Below the pieces are notes generated by a model. That model searched no databases and was not told where the DNA came from. It worked only from the letters and a program-made list of their open reading frames with translations. Source: Methanomethylovorans sp. (GTDB lineage: Archaea > Halobacteriota > Methanosarcinia > Methanosarcinales > Methanosarcinaceae). From it: a stretch of DNA of 45,400 nt. Position 1 is the stretch's first letter; each line of letters begins with the position of its first letter. The translations under genes were made by a program, and so were the position numbers. The DNA is taken from positions 1 through 45,400 of the forward strand of contig JACIVZ010000004.1 of the NCBI GenBank assembly GCA_014361205.1. The letters run 5' to 3'. Positions 37,811 to 45,400 of the stretch are shown one piece after another.

Positions 37811-38722
37811 TCAGGATTTCTGTTTTTTATCCAGTTCCTTCTTAATTTCAGACGCCTCTTTTCTGTATTTGGCGGACATTAAACTGTGTATATTTTCATC
37901 AATGATGTTATCCTTCAGGTCTGAATCAATAGTGGAAAGAACTTTCTGTACAGCAGCATACCTGTATTCAAGTTCCTGCACGTCTGTATCTGTAGGCACA
38001 CCTTTGTTCCTTTTGTTTATATAGATAGCTCCTCCCAGAGCGAGCAGACCGGCAATGAAAAACAGAGCAGATATATATATGGTATTGTTTGAAACCTTTT
38101 TCTCTCTCAGAGATACCGTAATCTCATTAAAGGAAGGATGGGAGAAAAAGAAAGTTGTGATATTGCCTTCTCTTTTAGAATTTGAAGATAATGGAATTCC
38201 ATTGCCATCAACAACCAGCGGCTCAAAGTCTTCGTTTGTTTTTACATTAAGGATAAGAGAATGTATAGAAGAAGAATTGTATCCCGGTACTGTGAAGGTT
38301 TTAGTGAACTGTCCATCTGACTTTTCCGGCAAAAGATAGAGTAAACTGTACAATTGAGGCGACACGGAAGATCCATTAGGGATATCATCGCTGAAGTAAA
38401 GGATGTCACCTGTGCGGGTATATTCTAAGTCTGTAATAGCTGCAGCATTGGACATATCCTGCTTTTGAAAACGCATCACTATAGCATCCTGAGGTACTGA
38501 AAGGGTTATTTCAGCAGTATTTCCTTCACCGGACAAAGTCCATGTTTCCTGAATAAGTATTTCGTCTGCATAGCTCATATCCACATCAATTATATACTGC
38601 AGGAAAGAAATCCCTGCAGCATCGCTATAATTTCCGACATGCTCAACGGTTGTATTATCTGCTGCAGTAGCATAAGGCATTAGAAAAAGCAATATACCAG
38701 CAACTAACACGCGTTTTATCAT
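37811..38722 (-). CDS. Signal-peptide membrane-anchored protein of unknown function
   Basis: A 303-residue protein, not recognised. Residues 1-20 are a signal peptide (basic start, hydrophobic core, cleavage near ATAAD). About 190 residues follow that are beta-rich with many Asn-x-Ser/Thr sites, then a single membrane helix (YISALFFIAGLLALGGAIYI near 215-235) and a charged cytoplasmic helical tail resembling short C-terminal oligomerisation segments (LEYRYAAVQKVLSTI). Outside domain, inside coiled coil, so a cell-surface sensor or structural role is possible. ATG 38722 is favoured by GAGGATGT upstream; an in-frame start at 38794 would hide the signal peptide behind 24 residues. Confidence 0.65.
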   Translation of the reverse strand: MIKRVLVAGILLFLMPYATAADNTTVEHVGNYSDAAGISFLQYIIDVDMSYADEILIQETWTLSGEGNTAEITLSVPQDAIVMRFQKQDMSNAAAITDLEYTRTGDILYFSDDIPNGSSVSPQLYSLLYLLPEKSDGQFTKTFTVPGYNSSSIHSLILNVKTNEDFEPLVVDGNGIPLSSNSKREGNITTFFFSHPSFNEITVSLREKKVSNNTIYISALFFIAGLLALGGAIYINKRNKGVPTDTDVQELEYRYAAVQKVLSTIDSDLKDNIIDENIHSLMSAKYRKEASEIKKELDKKQKS

Positions 38723-38801
38723 ATAATGGACATCCTCTGATCTTGCTTTCTGTTTGCTGAATGAAGGTTCATGAACACATCCCTCAGCATGCATTCATGT
38801 G

Positions 38802-38818
38802 TAACAACTGTTATATGT
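38802..38818 (-). promoter_or_regulatory. TATA box and small palindrome of the membrane-protein gene
   Basis: On the minus strand ACATATAA is a likely TATA box. It overlaps TAACA-AC-TGTTA (38802-38813), a perfect 5-bp inverted repeat that could be an operator. Initiation near 38785 would give a leader of about 60 bases. Confidence 0.35.
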
Positions 38819-38899
38819 TTTTGCTTCCAGCAACCATCCGGAAGTATTGGTAATTTGACTATATTTTTTGTCAGAACATGAAAATGGCTTCGACAAACA

Positions 38900-38911
38900 C
38901 ATATATATATA
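38900..38911 (+). promoter_or_regulatory. TATA box upstream of the structured region
   Basis: CATATATATATA, with no coding gene within 300 bases downstream on this strand. Initiation about 25 bases later would start the transcript just before the hairpin series at 38936. Confidence 0.4.
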
Positions 38912-38935
38912 GCAATCTGTAAATTATAGGTCTGG

Positions 38936-39090
38936 TTAAGTTGTGTATGATGATGACAGATACCGGAAGATGGTGGTATTTAATTCACTTTAGTCTGAAA
39001 TCTGTCTGATATCAGTAGACTTCCACAACTAAAATGCCATCTGAAAGATGGTGTGACTTAAAATTCCGCAGGATGTCATGCATCATGCGG
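38936..39090 (+). ncRNA. Candidate structured RNA or long structured ftsZ leader
   Basis: About 155 bases without a gene contain five potential helices. P1 pairs AGTTGTG (38939-38945) with CACAACT (39024-39030) and encloses P2 and P3. P2 pairs AGATACC (38958-38964) with GGTATTT (38975-38981), one G-U. P3 is weak, GTCT (39004-39007) with AGAC (39017-39020). P4 is CCATCT-GAA-AGATGG (39037-39051). P5 is CCGCAGGATG-TCATG-CATCATGCGG (39066-39090) with one mismatch. A TATA box lies about 30 bases upstream and ftsZ starts 220 bases downstream. No known RNA family is recognised; an archaeal C/D-box-like reading of the first half is possible. Confidence 0.4.
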
Positions 39091-39150
39091 CAGGAGAATT
39101 AAAAGAGAAGAGCTATCTTTCACCAAAGAAGATTTTGCTTACCTCTAAGT

Positions 39151-39193
39151 TTAAATATAAATAAATATGTATAATAATAAGTAGAAATATATA
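39151..39193 (+). promoter_or_regulatory. Promoter region of ftsZ
   Basis: Two TATA-like sequences, TTAAATATAA at 39151-39160 and AATATATAG near 39186-39193, would start transcription about 95-130 bases before ftsZ. Either would exclude the hairpin series at 38936-39090 from the ftsZ mRNA, in which case those hairpins belong to a separate RNA. Confidence 0.45.
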
Positions 39194-39309
39194 GTACCAA
39201 TGTAGAGTAATGATACAATTCCTAAGGAATTCATGTAAATCCCACATATTACAGCTATGTGGTATTAACATGTTCATTACACAATTGTACTTATCAATCC
39301 AATGAGGGG

Positions 39310-40476
39310 ATGAACGTGCAATCTATAGTACAGGAAGCTTTAAAACATACAGAAATGGAAAGAGAGTATCGAAAAACACTGTCAGCAGATGATCAGTTTG
39401 ATGGTTTCGGAATGCCACGTATAACTATTGTTGGTTGTGGTGGCGCAGGAAATAATACTATCAACAGACTCTATAACATTGGAATTGATGGAGCGGAAAC
39501 CATTGCCATAAATACCGATAAACAGCACCTGGATAATATAAGAGCCGATAAGAAAATTCTTGTGGGTAAAACACTTACCCGTGGACTTGGTGCCGGAGGA
39601 TATCCGGAAGTAGGTGCAAAGGCAGCAGAACTGGCGCGTGGCACTCTTGAGGAAATCTTCAAGGAAACAGACCTTGTATTCATCACTGCAGGAATGGGAG
39701 GAGGCACTGGAACCGGTGTTGCACCTGTTGTAGCAGAGGTCGCAAAGGAACAGGGAGCTATAGTAGTAGGTATGGTTTCCAGTCCTTTCAGGGTTGAAAG
39801 AGCAAGAACAGTAAAGGCAGAAGAAGGACTTGAGGACCTGCGTAAAGCTGCTGATACTGTAATTGTTTTAGACAATAACAGATTACTTGAATACGTGCCA
39901 AACCTGCCCATTGAACAGGCTTTCTCTGTGATGGACCAGCTTATAGCAGAAACGGTAAAGGGCATAACTGAAACCATCACACAGCCATCTCTTATTAACC
40001 TTGACTATGCTGACATAAAGGCAATCATGGGTTGTGGCGGTGTTGCTGTAATGCTTGTCGGAGAAAGCAAAAATCAGGATAAGAGTAATGATGTCGTAAG
40101 GATAGCATTGAACCATCCGTTACTGGATGTGGATTATAGAGGAGCAACAGGTAGTCTTGTGCACATTACAGGTGGTCCTGACCTCAGCCTCAGAGAAGCA
40201 GAAGAGATAGCTTCATCCCTGACATATGAACTTTCACCTAATGCTAATGTAATATGGGGTGCACGGATAAGGGATGACTACGAAGGCAAGGTTCGGGTAA
40301 TGGCCATCATGACAGGTGTTCAGTCTGCACAGGTACTTGGACCTAAGAATACAGGTGGTTCAATGCCACAGTCAGTAACTCATTTCTCAGGTGGTTACCG
40401 AAAGACAAAACAACCTGTTGTTGAGCCACTTGGGCAGAGAAAGAATGGTGGGTCAATAATAGATATAATAAATTAA
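39310..40476 (+). CDS. ftsZ: Cell division protein FtsZ
   Basis: Tubulin-like GTPase that forms the division ring. The 388-residue protein has the nucleotide-binding [14 protein letters not shown] near residue 25, the tubulin signature [14 protein letters not shown] near 130, and the T7 catalytic loop [12 protein letters not shown] short C-terminal tail ends in Gly-rich and basic residues. The start is uncertain: GAGGGG at 39304-39309 touches the ATG at 39310 and is 6 bases from the in-frame GTG at 39316, which would give a protein opening with QSIVQEAL; the GTG may be the real start. An upstream extension to 39259 is unlikely. Confidence 0.94.
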   Translation: MNVQSIVQEALKHTEMEREYRKTLSADDQFDGFGMPRITIVGCGGAGNNTINRLYNIGIDGAETIAINTDKQHLDNIRADKKILVGKTLTRGLGAGGYPEVGAKAAELARGTLEEIFKETDLVFITAGMGGGTGTGVAPVVAEVAKEQGAIVVGMVSSPFRVERARTVKAEEGLEDLRKAADTVIVLDNNRLLEYVPNLPIEQAFSVMDQLIAETVKGITETITQPSLINLDYADIKAIMGCGGVAVMLVGESKNQDKSNDVVRIALNHPLLDVDYRGATGSLVHITGGPDLSLREAEEIASSLTYELSPNANVIWGARIRDDYEGKVRVMAIMTGVQSAQVLGPKNTGGSMPQSVTHFSGGYRKTKQPVVEPLGQRKNGGSIIDIIN

Positions 40477-40495
40477 AAATCCAATTAATTAAAAT

Positions 40496-40526
40496 CCAGG
40501 TATATTGTAACCTGGTTTCTTTTTTC
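40496..40526 (+). terminator. Hairpin and T tract after ftsZ
   Basis: CCAGGT (40496-40501) and ACCTGG (40510-40515) form a 6-bp stem with an 8-base loop, directly followed by TTTCTTTTTTCT. A good intrinsic-type terminator, 20 bases after the ftsZ stop. Confidence 0.7.
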
Positions 40527-40571
40527 TAAGTGGCAGATATTGTTTTTAATCACTTATGCAAATTAAGTTAC

Positions 40572-42053
40572 ATGAACGTACTGGTTACTACGGGAAAACT
40601 TGCAGAAGATACTGTAAGGAAGGCTGTGAATGCAAAAGCGGACATAATCGTACTGGATATAGACATAGCAGCATTTATTACCCCCCGCAGGCTTCTGGAA
40701 ACTCTGAAAAAACAATGCCCACAAAAGCATTATGATATAATCTTTGTTCCTGGATTGGTATCAGGCGATTTTTCCAGAGTTGCAAAAGAGCTTGGGAGTC
40801 AGATATTTCTTGGTCCGAAACATGCCTATGACCTTGAATATGTTCTGGAGTTCATAGGAAAGACAGAGTTTTCTACCAGAATCCCTGCATGTGAACTACT
40901 GGCCGATTTCAGAAAAAAACTTGCTTTGGAAAAAGTGCAAGAGATAGAAAGCGATACTGAACCTCTGATGTACATAAAAGACCTCAAGATTGGGGGGGGC
41001 AGTCGTATGAAGATCCTGGCTGAGATAGTAGATGCCACAAGTATGGAAAATTCTATCCTTGAAAAGAAAATACTTACCTTTGTTCACCATGGAGCCGACA
41101 TGATTGATCTTGGCGCATCTCTCGATGCCTCACCTGATGATGTCGAGCGTATAATCCGTATTGCCAGAAACGTTACCACTCTCCCTATCAGTATTGATAC
41201 ACTTGAACCTGATCTTCTCATCCGTGCAATAGAAACTGGTGTTGACATGCTGTTAAGTCTTAATAACAACAATCTGGATGAAGTTGGACCTCTTGCAGCA
41301 TCAGCTGATATTGCCGTTGTCCTCATACCAGACAGCTGCAAAGAGATTGACAGCCTTGTACAGAATATTAATAAGGCAAGAACATTTGGAATCCAGAAAA
41401 TCATTGCAGATCCTGTACTTGAACCCATTGGACACGGTATAGCCACTTCTATTGTACGTTACCATAAATTTCATGAACTTCTGCCGACAATTCCTATTTT
41501 TTTCGGAGCAGGAAATGTAACTGAGCTTATAGATGTTGATTCTCATGGAGTAAATGCAACACTTTGCGGCATAGCTGCGGATTTAGGTGCAAGTATACTT
41601 TTTACACCAGAGTATAGTACAAAGACAAAGGGATCGATAAAAGAATTAAAGATCGCTTCTCAGATGATGATGCTTGCTGCTCATAGACAAAGCTCACCGA
41701 AAGATCTGGGAATCGATCTATTAATACTCAAAGAAAAAAGAAAACGTCCCAATTCGAGTATGCCTTCTGTGTTTACAGAGGCAAGAGAAAGCAAAATGTG
41801 GATAAGTGATCCTGCAGGAAGTATAAAAATCGGGATAATACCCGATGATTTAAAAGATGGTGAGGGGCTGATAGTTGCAGAGCATGATAATTCAACTATT
41901 ATAGGCAGCAATGCAAGAGACGTGTTGGATACTCTTATTGATATGAAACTTGTATCATCTCTTGAACATGTTGGTTATCTGGGAAGAGAACTTAAAAAAG
42001 CAGAAATTGCACTCAACTTAAATAGAAGTTATGCACAGGATGATAAATTTTAG
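40572..42053 (+). CDS. Dihydropteroate synthase-like protein (TIGR00284 family)
   Basis: A 493-residue methanogen protein whose middle (about residues 135-400) is a pterin-binding TIM barrel: DMIDLGASLDASPDDV, the SIDTLEPDLLIRAIETG segment, IADPVLEPIGHG and a closing GAGNVTELIDVDSHG, all in the order of dihydropteroate synthase. The N-terminal 130 residues and the C-terminal 100 are extra domains found only in this archaeal family. A methanocaldococcal relative was reported to act in tetrahydromethanopterin synthesis, so a pterin-coenzyme role is likely. ATG 40572 is preferred to the upstream GTG at 40530. The stop is TAG. Confidence 0.8.
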   Translation: MNVLVTTGKLAEDTVRKAVNAKADIIVLDIDIAAFITPRRLLETLKKQCPQKHYDIIFVPGLVSGDFSRVAKELGSQIFLGPKHAYDLEYVLEFIGKTEFSTRIPACELLADFRKKLALEKVQEIESDTEPLMYIKDLKIGGGSRMKILAEIVDATSMENSILEKKILTFVHHGADMIDLGASLDASPDDVERIIRIARNVTTLPISIDTLEPDLLIRAIETGVDMLLSLNNNNLDEVGPLAASADIAVVLIPDSCKEIDSLVQNINKARTFGIQKIIADPVLEPIGHGIATSIVRYHKFHELLPTIPIFFGAGNVTELIDVDSHGVNATLCGIAADLGASILFTPEYSTKTKGSIKELKIASQMMMLAAHRQSSPKDLGIDLLILKEKRKRPNSSMPSVFTEARESKMWISDPAGSIKIGIIPDDLKDGEGLIVAEHDNSTIIGSNARDVLDTLIDMKLVSSLEHVGYLGRELKKAEIALNLNRSYAQDDKF

Positions 42054-42061
42054 GTGTTATT

Positions 42062-42523
42062 ATGATGCTTAAGCAAGAAGATAAAGATGCCATAGTTGCC
42101 ATTGTTGCTGCAAGGCATTTCGCTGAGCAAAAATGGAAATGGATCAATCTGAAAACAGATTTCCGCAAGGTTTTGAAAGCTTTTGAAGAAATAAAGGAGC
42201 AATACAACAAGTATCCATATATGAGCAGGGATTGGTATGTGGAAAATTCTGCCACAAAGGGAATACATATGTGTGAAACCTGGGAGGAGCTCCTTAATCT
42301 GGTAGAATTCCTCAAAGATTACGCTCAATATTTTGATTTTATGGTGAAATACGAAGGAGGAAGAAAAATGTTCTGTATTGCCAGTCATGACAGAAAACTA
42401 ACGCATGAACAGGAAAATGCGATTATTGTTGCAAGAAGACTGGGATGCAATGTAATTGTATTTTCAGTGGCAGTACCTGATGAGATTGAATTTGACATGA
42501 TGCAGATGGGAGGAGGTATTTAA
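42062..42523 (+). CDS. Unknown protein coupled to the pterin-binding gene
   Basis: A 153-residue soluble protein that I do not recognise. It has two parts: a helical N-terminal half (KWKWINLKTDFRKVLKAFEEIK) and an alpha/beta C-terminal half (KLTHEQENAIIVARRLGCNVIVFSVAVP). The ribosome binding site AGGTG overlaps the upstream stop codon (TAGGTG), so it is translationally linked to the dihydropteroate-synthase-like gene. Two adjacent ATGs are possible. A shared role in methanogen pterin metabolism is inferred only from context. Confidence 0.6.
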   Translation: MMLKQEDKDAIVAIVAARHFAEQKWKWINLKTDFRKVLKAFEEIKEQYNKYPYMSRDWYVENSATKGIHMCETWEELLNLVEFLKDYAQYFDFMVKYEGGRKMFCIASHDRKLTHEQENAIIVARRLGCNVIVFSVAVPDEIEFDMMQMGGGI

Positions 42524-42569
42524 ATATACTTATGATGAATAATATCAAAAACTTGACTTCCAACCAACC

Positions 42570-42579
42570 TTATATATAT
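42570..42579 (+). promoter_or_regulatory. TATA box of the pyrophosphatase gene
   Basis: TTATATATAT about 120 bases before the ATG; initiation near 42600. The leader then holds a perfect inverted repeat CTGTA-AA-TACAG at 42623-42634. Confidence 0.5.
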
Positions 42580-42693
42580 CATTGAAGAATATTAGCGCGA
42601 GCCAGTCTCAGTTATACATAGGCTGTAAATACAGTTTACTTAGCATGTTTATAAAATATTAATTTGAATTGAATGTAAAAGAGGAGTTACAGA

Positions 42694-44715
42694 ATGGATG
42701 TTCTATATTATATGGCACCTCTTGCCGGTCTTGTCAGTTTGATATTTGCTGGATTTTTTGCAAAGAGTATTCTTAAAGAAGGTACCGGATCAAAAGAAAT
42801 GCAGAAGATATCAGCTGCAATACAGGAAGGTGCAATGGCTTATTTGAATCGTCAGTACAAAACAATTGCTATTGTGGCAATCATTCTGGCAGCCCTTATC
42901 TATAAATTACTGCCAGATGGAGATAAGATAGCCATCGGTTTCCTTGTTGGTGCTATAAGTTCTGCAATGGCCGGATACATAGGAATGAATGTGTCTGTAA
43001 GAGCAAACGTCAGAACTGCACATGCTGCATCCGGTGGTCTGCAAAAAGCAATGCATGTAGCATTCCGTGGCGGAGCAGTTACAGGGCTCGCAGTGGTCGG
43101 ACTTGCATTAATGGGTACAAGTGGATTTTACATCCTTTATGGTGATGTAGACCTTGTTGTTGGTTTCGGTTTCGGTGCCAGTCTTATAAGTCTATTCGCC
43201 AGAGTTGGCGGAGGTATATTTACAAAAGCTGCTGATGTAGGAGCAGATCTTGTTGGTAAAGTAGAAGCTGGCATTCCGGAAGATGACCCGCGTAATGCTG
43301 CAGTAATTGCCGATAATGTAGGAGATAATGTGGGAGATTGTGCAGGAATGGGAGCAGATCTGTTCGAGACATATGTTGTCACCGTGCTCGCATCAATGCT
43401 GTTGGGTTCACTTGTGCTTGACAAATATCCAAACGCTGTCCTTTATCCACTTATTCTGGGCTCAGCTGCAATTATCGCTTCCATCATCTCAGTCTTCTTC
43501 GTAAAGATAGGCGCTGACGGTAAAATAATGAAAGCTCTATACAAAGGGGTTGCTGGTTCTGCAATTCTAAGTCTTGTATTCTTCTATGTCATTACCGATT
43601 TACTGATGAATGATATGAAAATATACATTGCTGCAGTGATTGGTATTGTAATTATGGTTCTTATGGTGGTTTTCACCGAATATTACACTTCTACAAAATT
43701 CCGTCCTGTAAAGACAATTGCAGCATCTTCAACAACAGGAGCAGGAACTAACGTTATCTCTGGTCTTGCAATTGGTTTTGAGAGTACTGCCCTGCCAGTA
43801 GTGGCAATTGTGCTTGGTATTCTTGCTTCCTATTTCGCCGTGGGAGGCATGACCGATCCTGCAGTAGGTTTATACGGCATCGCCATTGCGGCAGCTGCAA
43901 TGCTTTCTACAACTGGTATGATCGTAGCACTGGACTCATATGGTCCCATCACAGATAATGCAGGTGGTGTCGCTGAAATGGCAGGTATGCCTTCAAGCGT
44001 ACGTAAGGTCACTGATGCTCTGGACGCTGTGGGCAATACTACAAAGGCAGTCACAAAAGGTTATGCAATTGGATCTGCTGCGTTGGGTGCTCTGGCTTTG
44101 TTTGCAGACTACAAACATAAAGTATCTCCCGGGGGCAATACTCTTACCCTTAGCCTGGATCAACCCGTGGTGCTTGTAGGTCTTTTCATTGGTGGACTGC
44201 TACCGTTCCTATTTACAGCTGTGACAATGCAGGCTGTAGGCAAGGCTGCTGTAAAGATAGTCGATGAAGTACGAAGACAGTTTAAGGAAATCCCTGGCAT
44301 CATGGAAGGTACAGCAAAGCCAGAATATGGTAAATGTGTGGATATTGTCACTGCTGCAGCTATTCGTGAAATGGTCATCCCCGGTTTCCTTGCGATTGTA
44401 GTCCCTCTTGTAGTAGGCATTTTACTTGGACCCTCAGCCCTGGGTGGACTACTCATAGGTCTTATAGTATCAGGTTTGTTACTGGCCCTTACAATGGATA
44501 ACGGTGGTGGAGCCTGGGACAATGCTAAGAAATTGATAGAAAATGGAGAATATGGAGGGAAAGGATCAGATGCTCATAAGGCTGCAGTAGTAGGTGATAC
44601 TGTGGGTGATCCGTTCAAAGATACTTCTGGTCCGGCTCTTAATGCCCTTATCAAAGTGGTAAATATGGTTTCTATCTTGTTCTCAGCTCTCTTCATTGGA
44701 AGAGGACTGCTGTAA
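42694..44715 (+). CDS. hppA: Membrane-bound proton-translocating pyrophosphatase
   Basis: Pumps ions across the membrane using pyrophosphate hydrolysis. The 673-residue protein has about 15-16 membrane segments. The catalytic [12 protein letters not shown] motif is near residues 207-218, and [12 protein letters not shown] and [13 protein letters not shown] are late catalytic blocks. K451 in [14 protein letters not shown] is the lysine that marks the potassium-independent, proton-pumping subfamily; potassium-dependent enzymes have Ala there. GAGGAG precedes the ATG. A hairpin terminator follows 13 bases after the stop. Confidence 0.93.
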   Translation: MDVLYYMAPLAGLVSLIFAGFFAKSILKEGTGSKEMQKISAAIQEGAMAYLNRQYKTIAIVAIILAALIYKLLPDGDKIAIGFLVGAISSAMAGYIGMNVSVRANVRTAHAASGGLQKAMHVAFRGGAVTGLAVVGLALMGTSGFYILYGDVDLVVGFGFGASLISLFARVGGGIFTKAADVGADLVGKVEAGIPEDDPRNAAVIADNVGDNVGDCAGMGADLFETYVVTVLASMLLGSLVLDKYPNAVLYPLILGSAAIIASIISVFFVKIGADGKIMKALYKGVAGSAILSLVFFYVITDLLMNDMKIYIAAVIGIVIMVLMVVFTEYYTSTKFRPVKTIAASSTTGAGTNVISGLAIGFESTALPVVAIVLGILASYFAVGGMTDPAVGLYGIAIAAAAMLSTTGMIVALDSYGPITDNAGGVAEMAGMPSSVRKVTDALDAVGNTTKAVTKGYAIGSAALGALALFADYKHKVSPGGNTLTLSLDQPVVLVGLFIGGLLPFLFTAVTMQAVGKAAVKIVDEVRRQFKEIPGIMEGTAKPEYGKCVDIVTAAAIREMVIPGFLAIVVPLVVGILLGPSALGGLLIGLIVSGLLLALTMDNGGGAWDNAKKLIENGEYGGKGSDAHKAAVVGDTVGDPFKDTSGPALNALIKVVNMVSILFSALFIGRGLL

Positions 44716-44727
44716 AGAATCAAATTG

Positions 44728-44753
44728 AAAGGAGGGCTCTTCAGACCTCCTTT
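44728..44753 (+). terminator. Hairpin terminator after the pyrophosphatase gene
   Basis: AAAGGAGG (44728-44735) pairs with CCTCCTTT (44746-44753) around a 10-base loop, followed by TTAAATG and a run of six Ts. Perfect 8-bp stem. Confidence 0.7.
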
Positions 44754-44814
44754 TTAAATGTTTTTTACAATAGTTCTTAAATTAACATCTATAAAATATA
44801 TACGGAGCAGAAGT

Positions 44815-45400
44815 ATGCAGGAAGATCTTGGTACTGTACTGAACAAAGGCTATGGAACATGGACAAGAAATATGATAATAGCAGTTCCCTTTATTTTTGA
44901 CCTGCTGGCGACTATTATTTTGTCCTTTCTTGCTGCGGCCCTTTTTGTAATAATATTCGTAATGCCTGAAATTTCGTCATATGCCATAGCCGGAAATGTT
45001 CCGCCTGAAACATACCTGGAAATAATCAGATCATTACTTGAAGAAAATCTTCTTCTTTTGATCGGAGGGGCCCTCCTCCTTTTATTGTTGTTGTTATCAG
45101 TAGGATCATTCTTTGAGGCTGGAGCTATTGGCATGTGCCATCTTGCACTGTCAAGCGGTGATACCTCACTTAAGCAAATGTTGTTATCTGGTAGACATCA
45201 TGTTTTAAACCTTGTGCTTGCCAGAATAATGGTAGCTCTTATAATAATGGCAGGGATTATATTTTTGGTGCCTGGAGTGCTTACTGCGGGAAAACTTGAT
45301 ACTTTAACTTTAGTAACAGACCCTACATCTGCAGGCACTATACTGATGGGTCTTGGATTATTGGCATGGTTTGTATATGCTCTGATTGCCGTTTTATCAT
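44815..45400 (+). CDS. Multi-pass membrane protein, cut off by the window end
   Basis: The first 195 codons of a membrane protein, open to the end of the window. It starts MQEDLGTVLNKGYGTW, then a hydrophobic segment, a loop with PPETYLEIIRSLLEEN, a strongly hydrophobic Leu-rich helix, a conserved-looking GAIGMCHLALSSGD loop, and at least two further hydrophobic helices. The pattern, an amphipathic start and a Gly/Ala-rich loop between helices, is that of uncharacterised archaeal integral membrane families such as DUF4013; the match is not certain. GGAG at 44803-44806 precedes the ATG. Confidence 0.7.
   Translation, partial: MQEDLGTVLNKGYGTWTRNMIIAVPFIFDLLATIILSFLAAALFVIIFVMPEISSYAIAGNVPPETYLEIIRSLLEENLLLLIGGALLLLLLLLSVGSFFEAGAIGMCHLALSSGDTSLKQMLLSGRHHVLNLVLARIMVALIIMAGIIFLVPGVLTAGKLDTLTLVTDPTSAGTILMGLGLLAWFVYALIAVLS

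Noticed and set aside
39471-39980. A 169-codon antisense frame inside ftsZ
   Set aside because: Low-complexity Ser/Pro/Ala shadow of the GTP-binding region.
42590-42640. Possible tRNA-like sequence before hppA
   Set aside because: The short inverted repeats do not form a cloverleaf and no T-loop motif is present.

Overview
The window is a stretch of chromosome from a methanogenic archaeon, most likely of the order Methanosarcinales. The evidence is a complete five-subunit CO dehydrogenase/acetyl-CoA synthase operon (cdhA, cdhB, cdhC, a cooC-like gene, cdhD, cdhE) in the gene order known from Methanosarcina relatives, together with archaeal hallmark genes: proteasome beta, the KH/beta-CASP termination nuclease aCPSF1, TFE, NMD3, archaeal riboflavin and FAD synthesis genes, FtsZ, and TATA-box promoters. 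The DNA is AT-rich and many genes have GGTGAT/GGAGG-type ribosome binding sites. The genus cannot be fixed from the sequence alone.

Layout. Positions 1-4000: ribL (FAD synthetase) meets head-on a leftward operon of a class V aminotransferase, archaeal riboflavin synthase, lumazine synthase and an aspartate aminotransferase. Positions 4000-6600, leftward: an XRE-CBS regulator with a self-overlapping palindrome, a lipoprotein, a CaCA cation exchanger and a VIT1/CCC1-like membrane protein. Positions 6700-12000, rightward: a DUF89 phosphatase coupled to a CooT-like nickel protein, type II GAPDH, an inositol/fructose phosphatase next to NAD kinase, and an AksA-like homocitrate synthase. Positions 12000-13900, leftward: a NYN-domain protein, an unknown protein and a rhomboid protease with an AN1 zinc finger. 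Positions 13925-22240: the cdh control region and operon, ending in a hairpin. Positions 22400-28300: an unknown protein, a DUF362 ferredoxin-like protein, NMD3, an ATP-grasp enzyme, TFE, an HD-domain protein and PsmB. Positions 28400-31000: aCPSF1 and a HAD phosphatase. Positions 31100-37200: a type I restriction-modification operon (hsdM-hsdS-hsdR) of the EcoR124-like kind, looking acquired and preceded by a tiny ORF. Positions 37200-39300: a long gene-poor stretch around a signal-peptide membrane protein. Positions 39300-45400: ftsZ, a dihydropteroate-synthase-like protein, an unknown protein, a membrane pyrophosphatase, and the start of a membrane protein that runs off the window.

How it fits together. 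The core is central carbon and coenzyme metabolism of a methanogen: acetyl-CoA synthesis or cleavage (Cdh), flavin supply (RibL/RibH/RibC), NADP supply (NAD kinase), coenzyme B precursors (AksA) and pyrophosphate energy recovery (HppA), mixed with information-processing genes. Nickel is a linking theme: Cdh needs nickel, a CooC-like ATPase lies inside the operon, and a CooT-like nickel protein is coupled to a DUF89 phosphatase.

The less ordinary signals are: a run of five potential hairpins upstream of ftsZ that no protein explains; three 12-bp ELT(A/V) repeats in the middle of hsdS, the known spacer-length switch of EcoR124-type enzymes; a cluster of six TATCAY half-sites upstream of cdhA; a GC-rich palindromic insert at the end of hsdS; and the CooT-DUF89 pairing. 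No CRISPR array, insertion sequence, tRNA or rRNA gene was seen.
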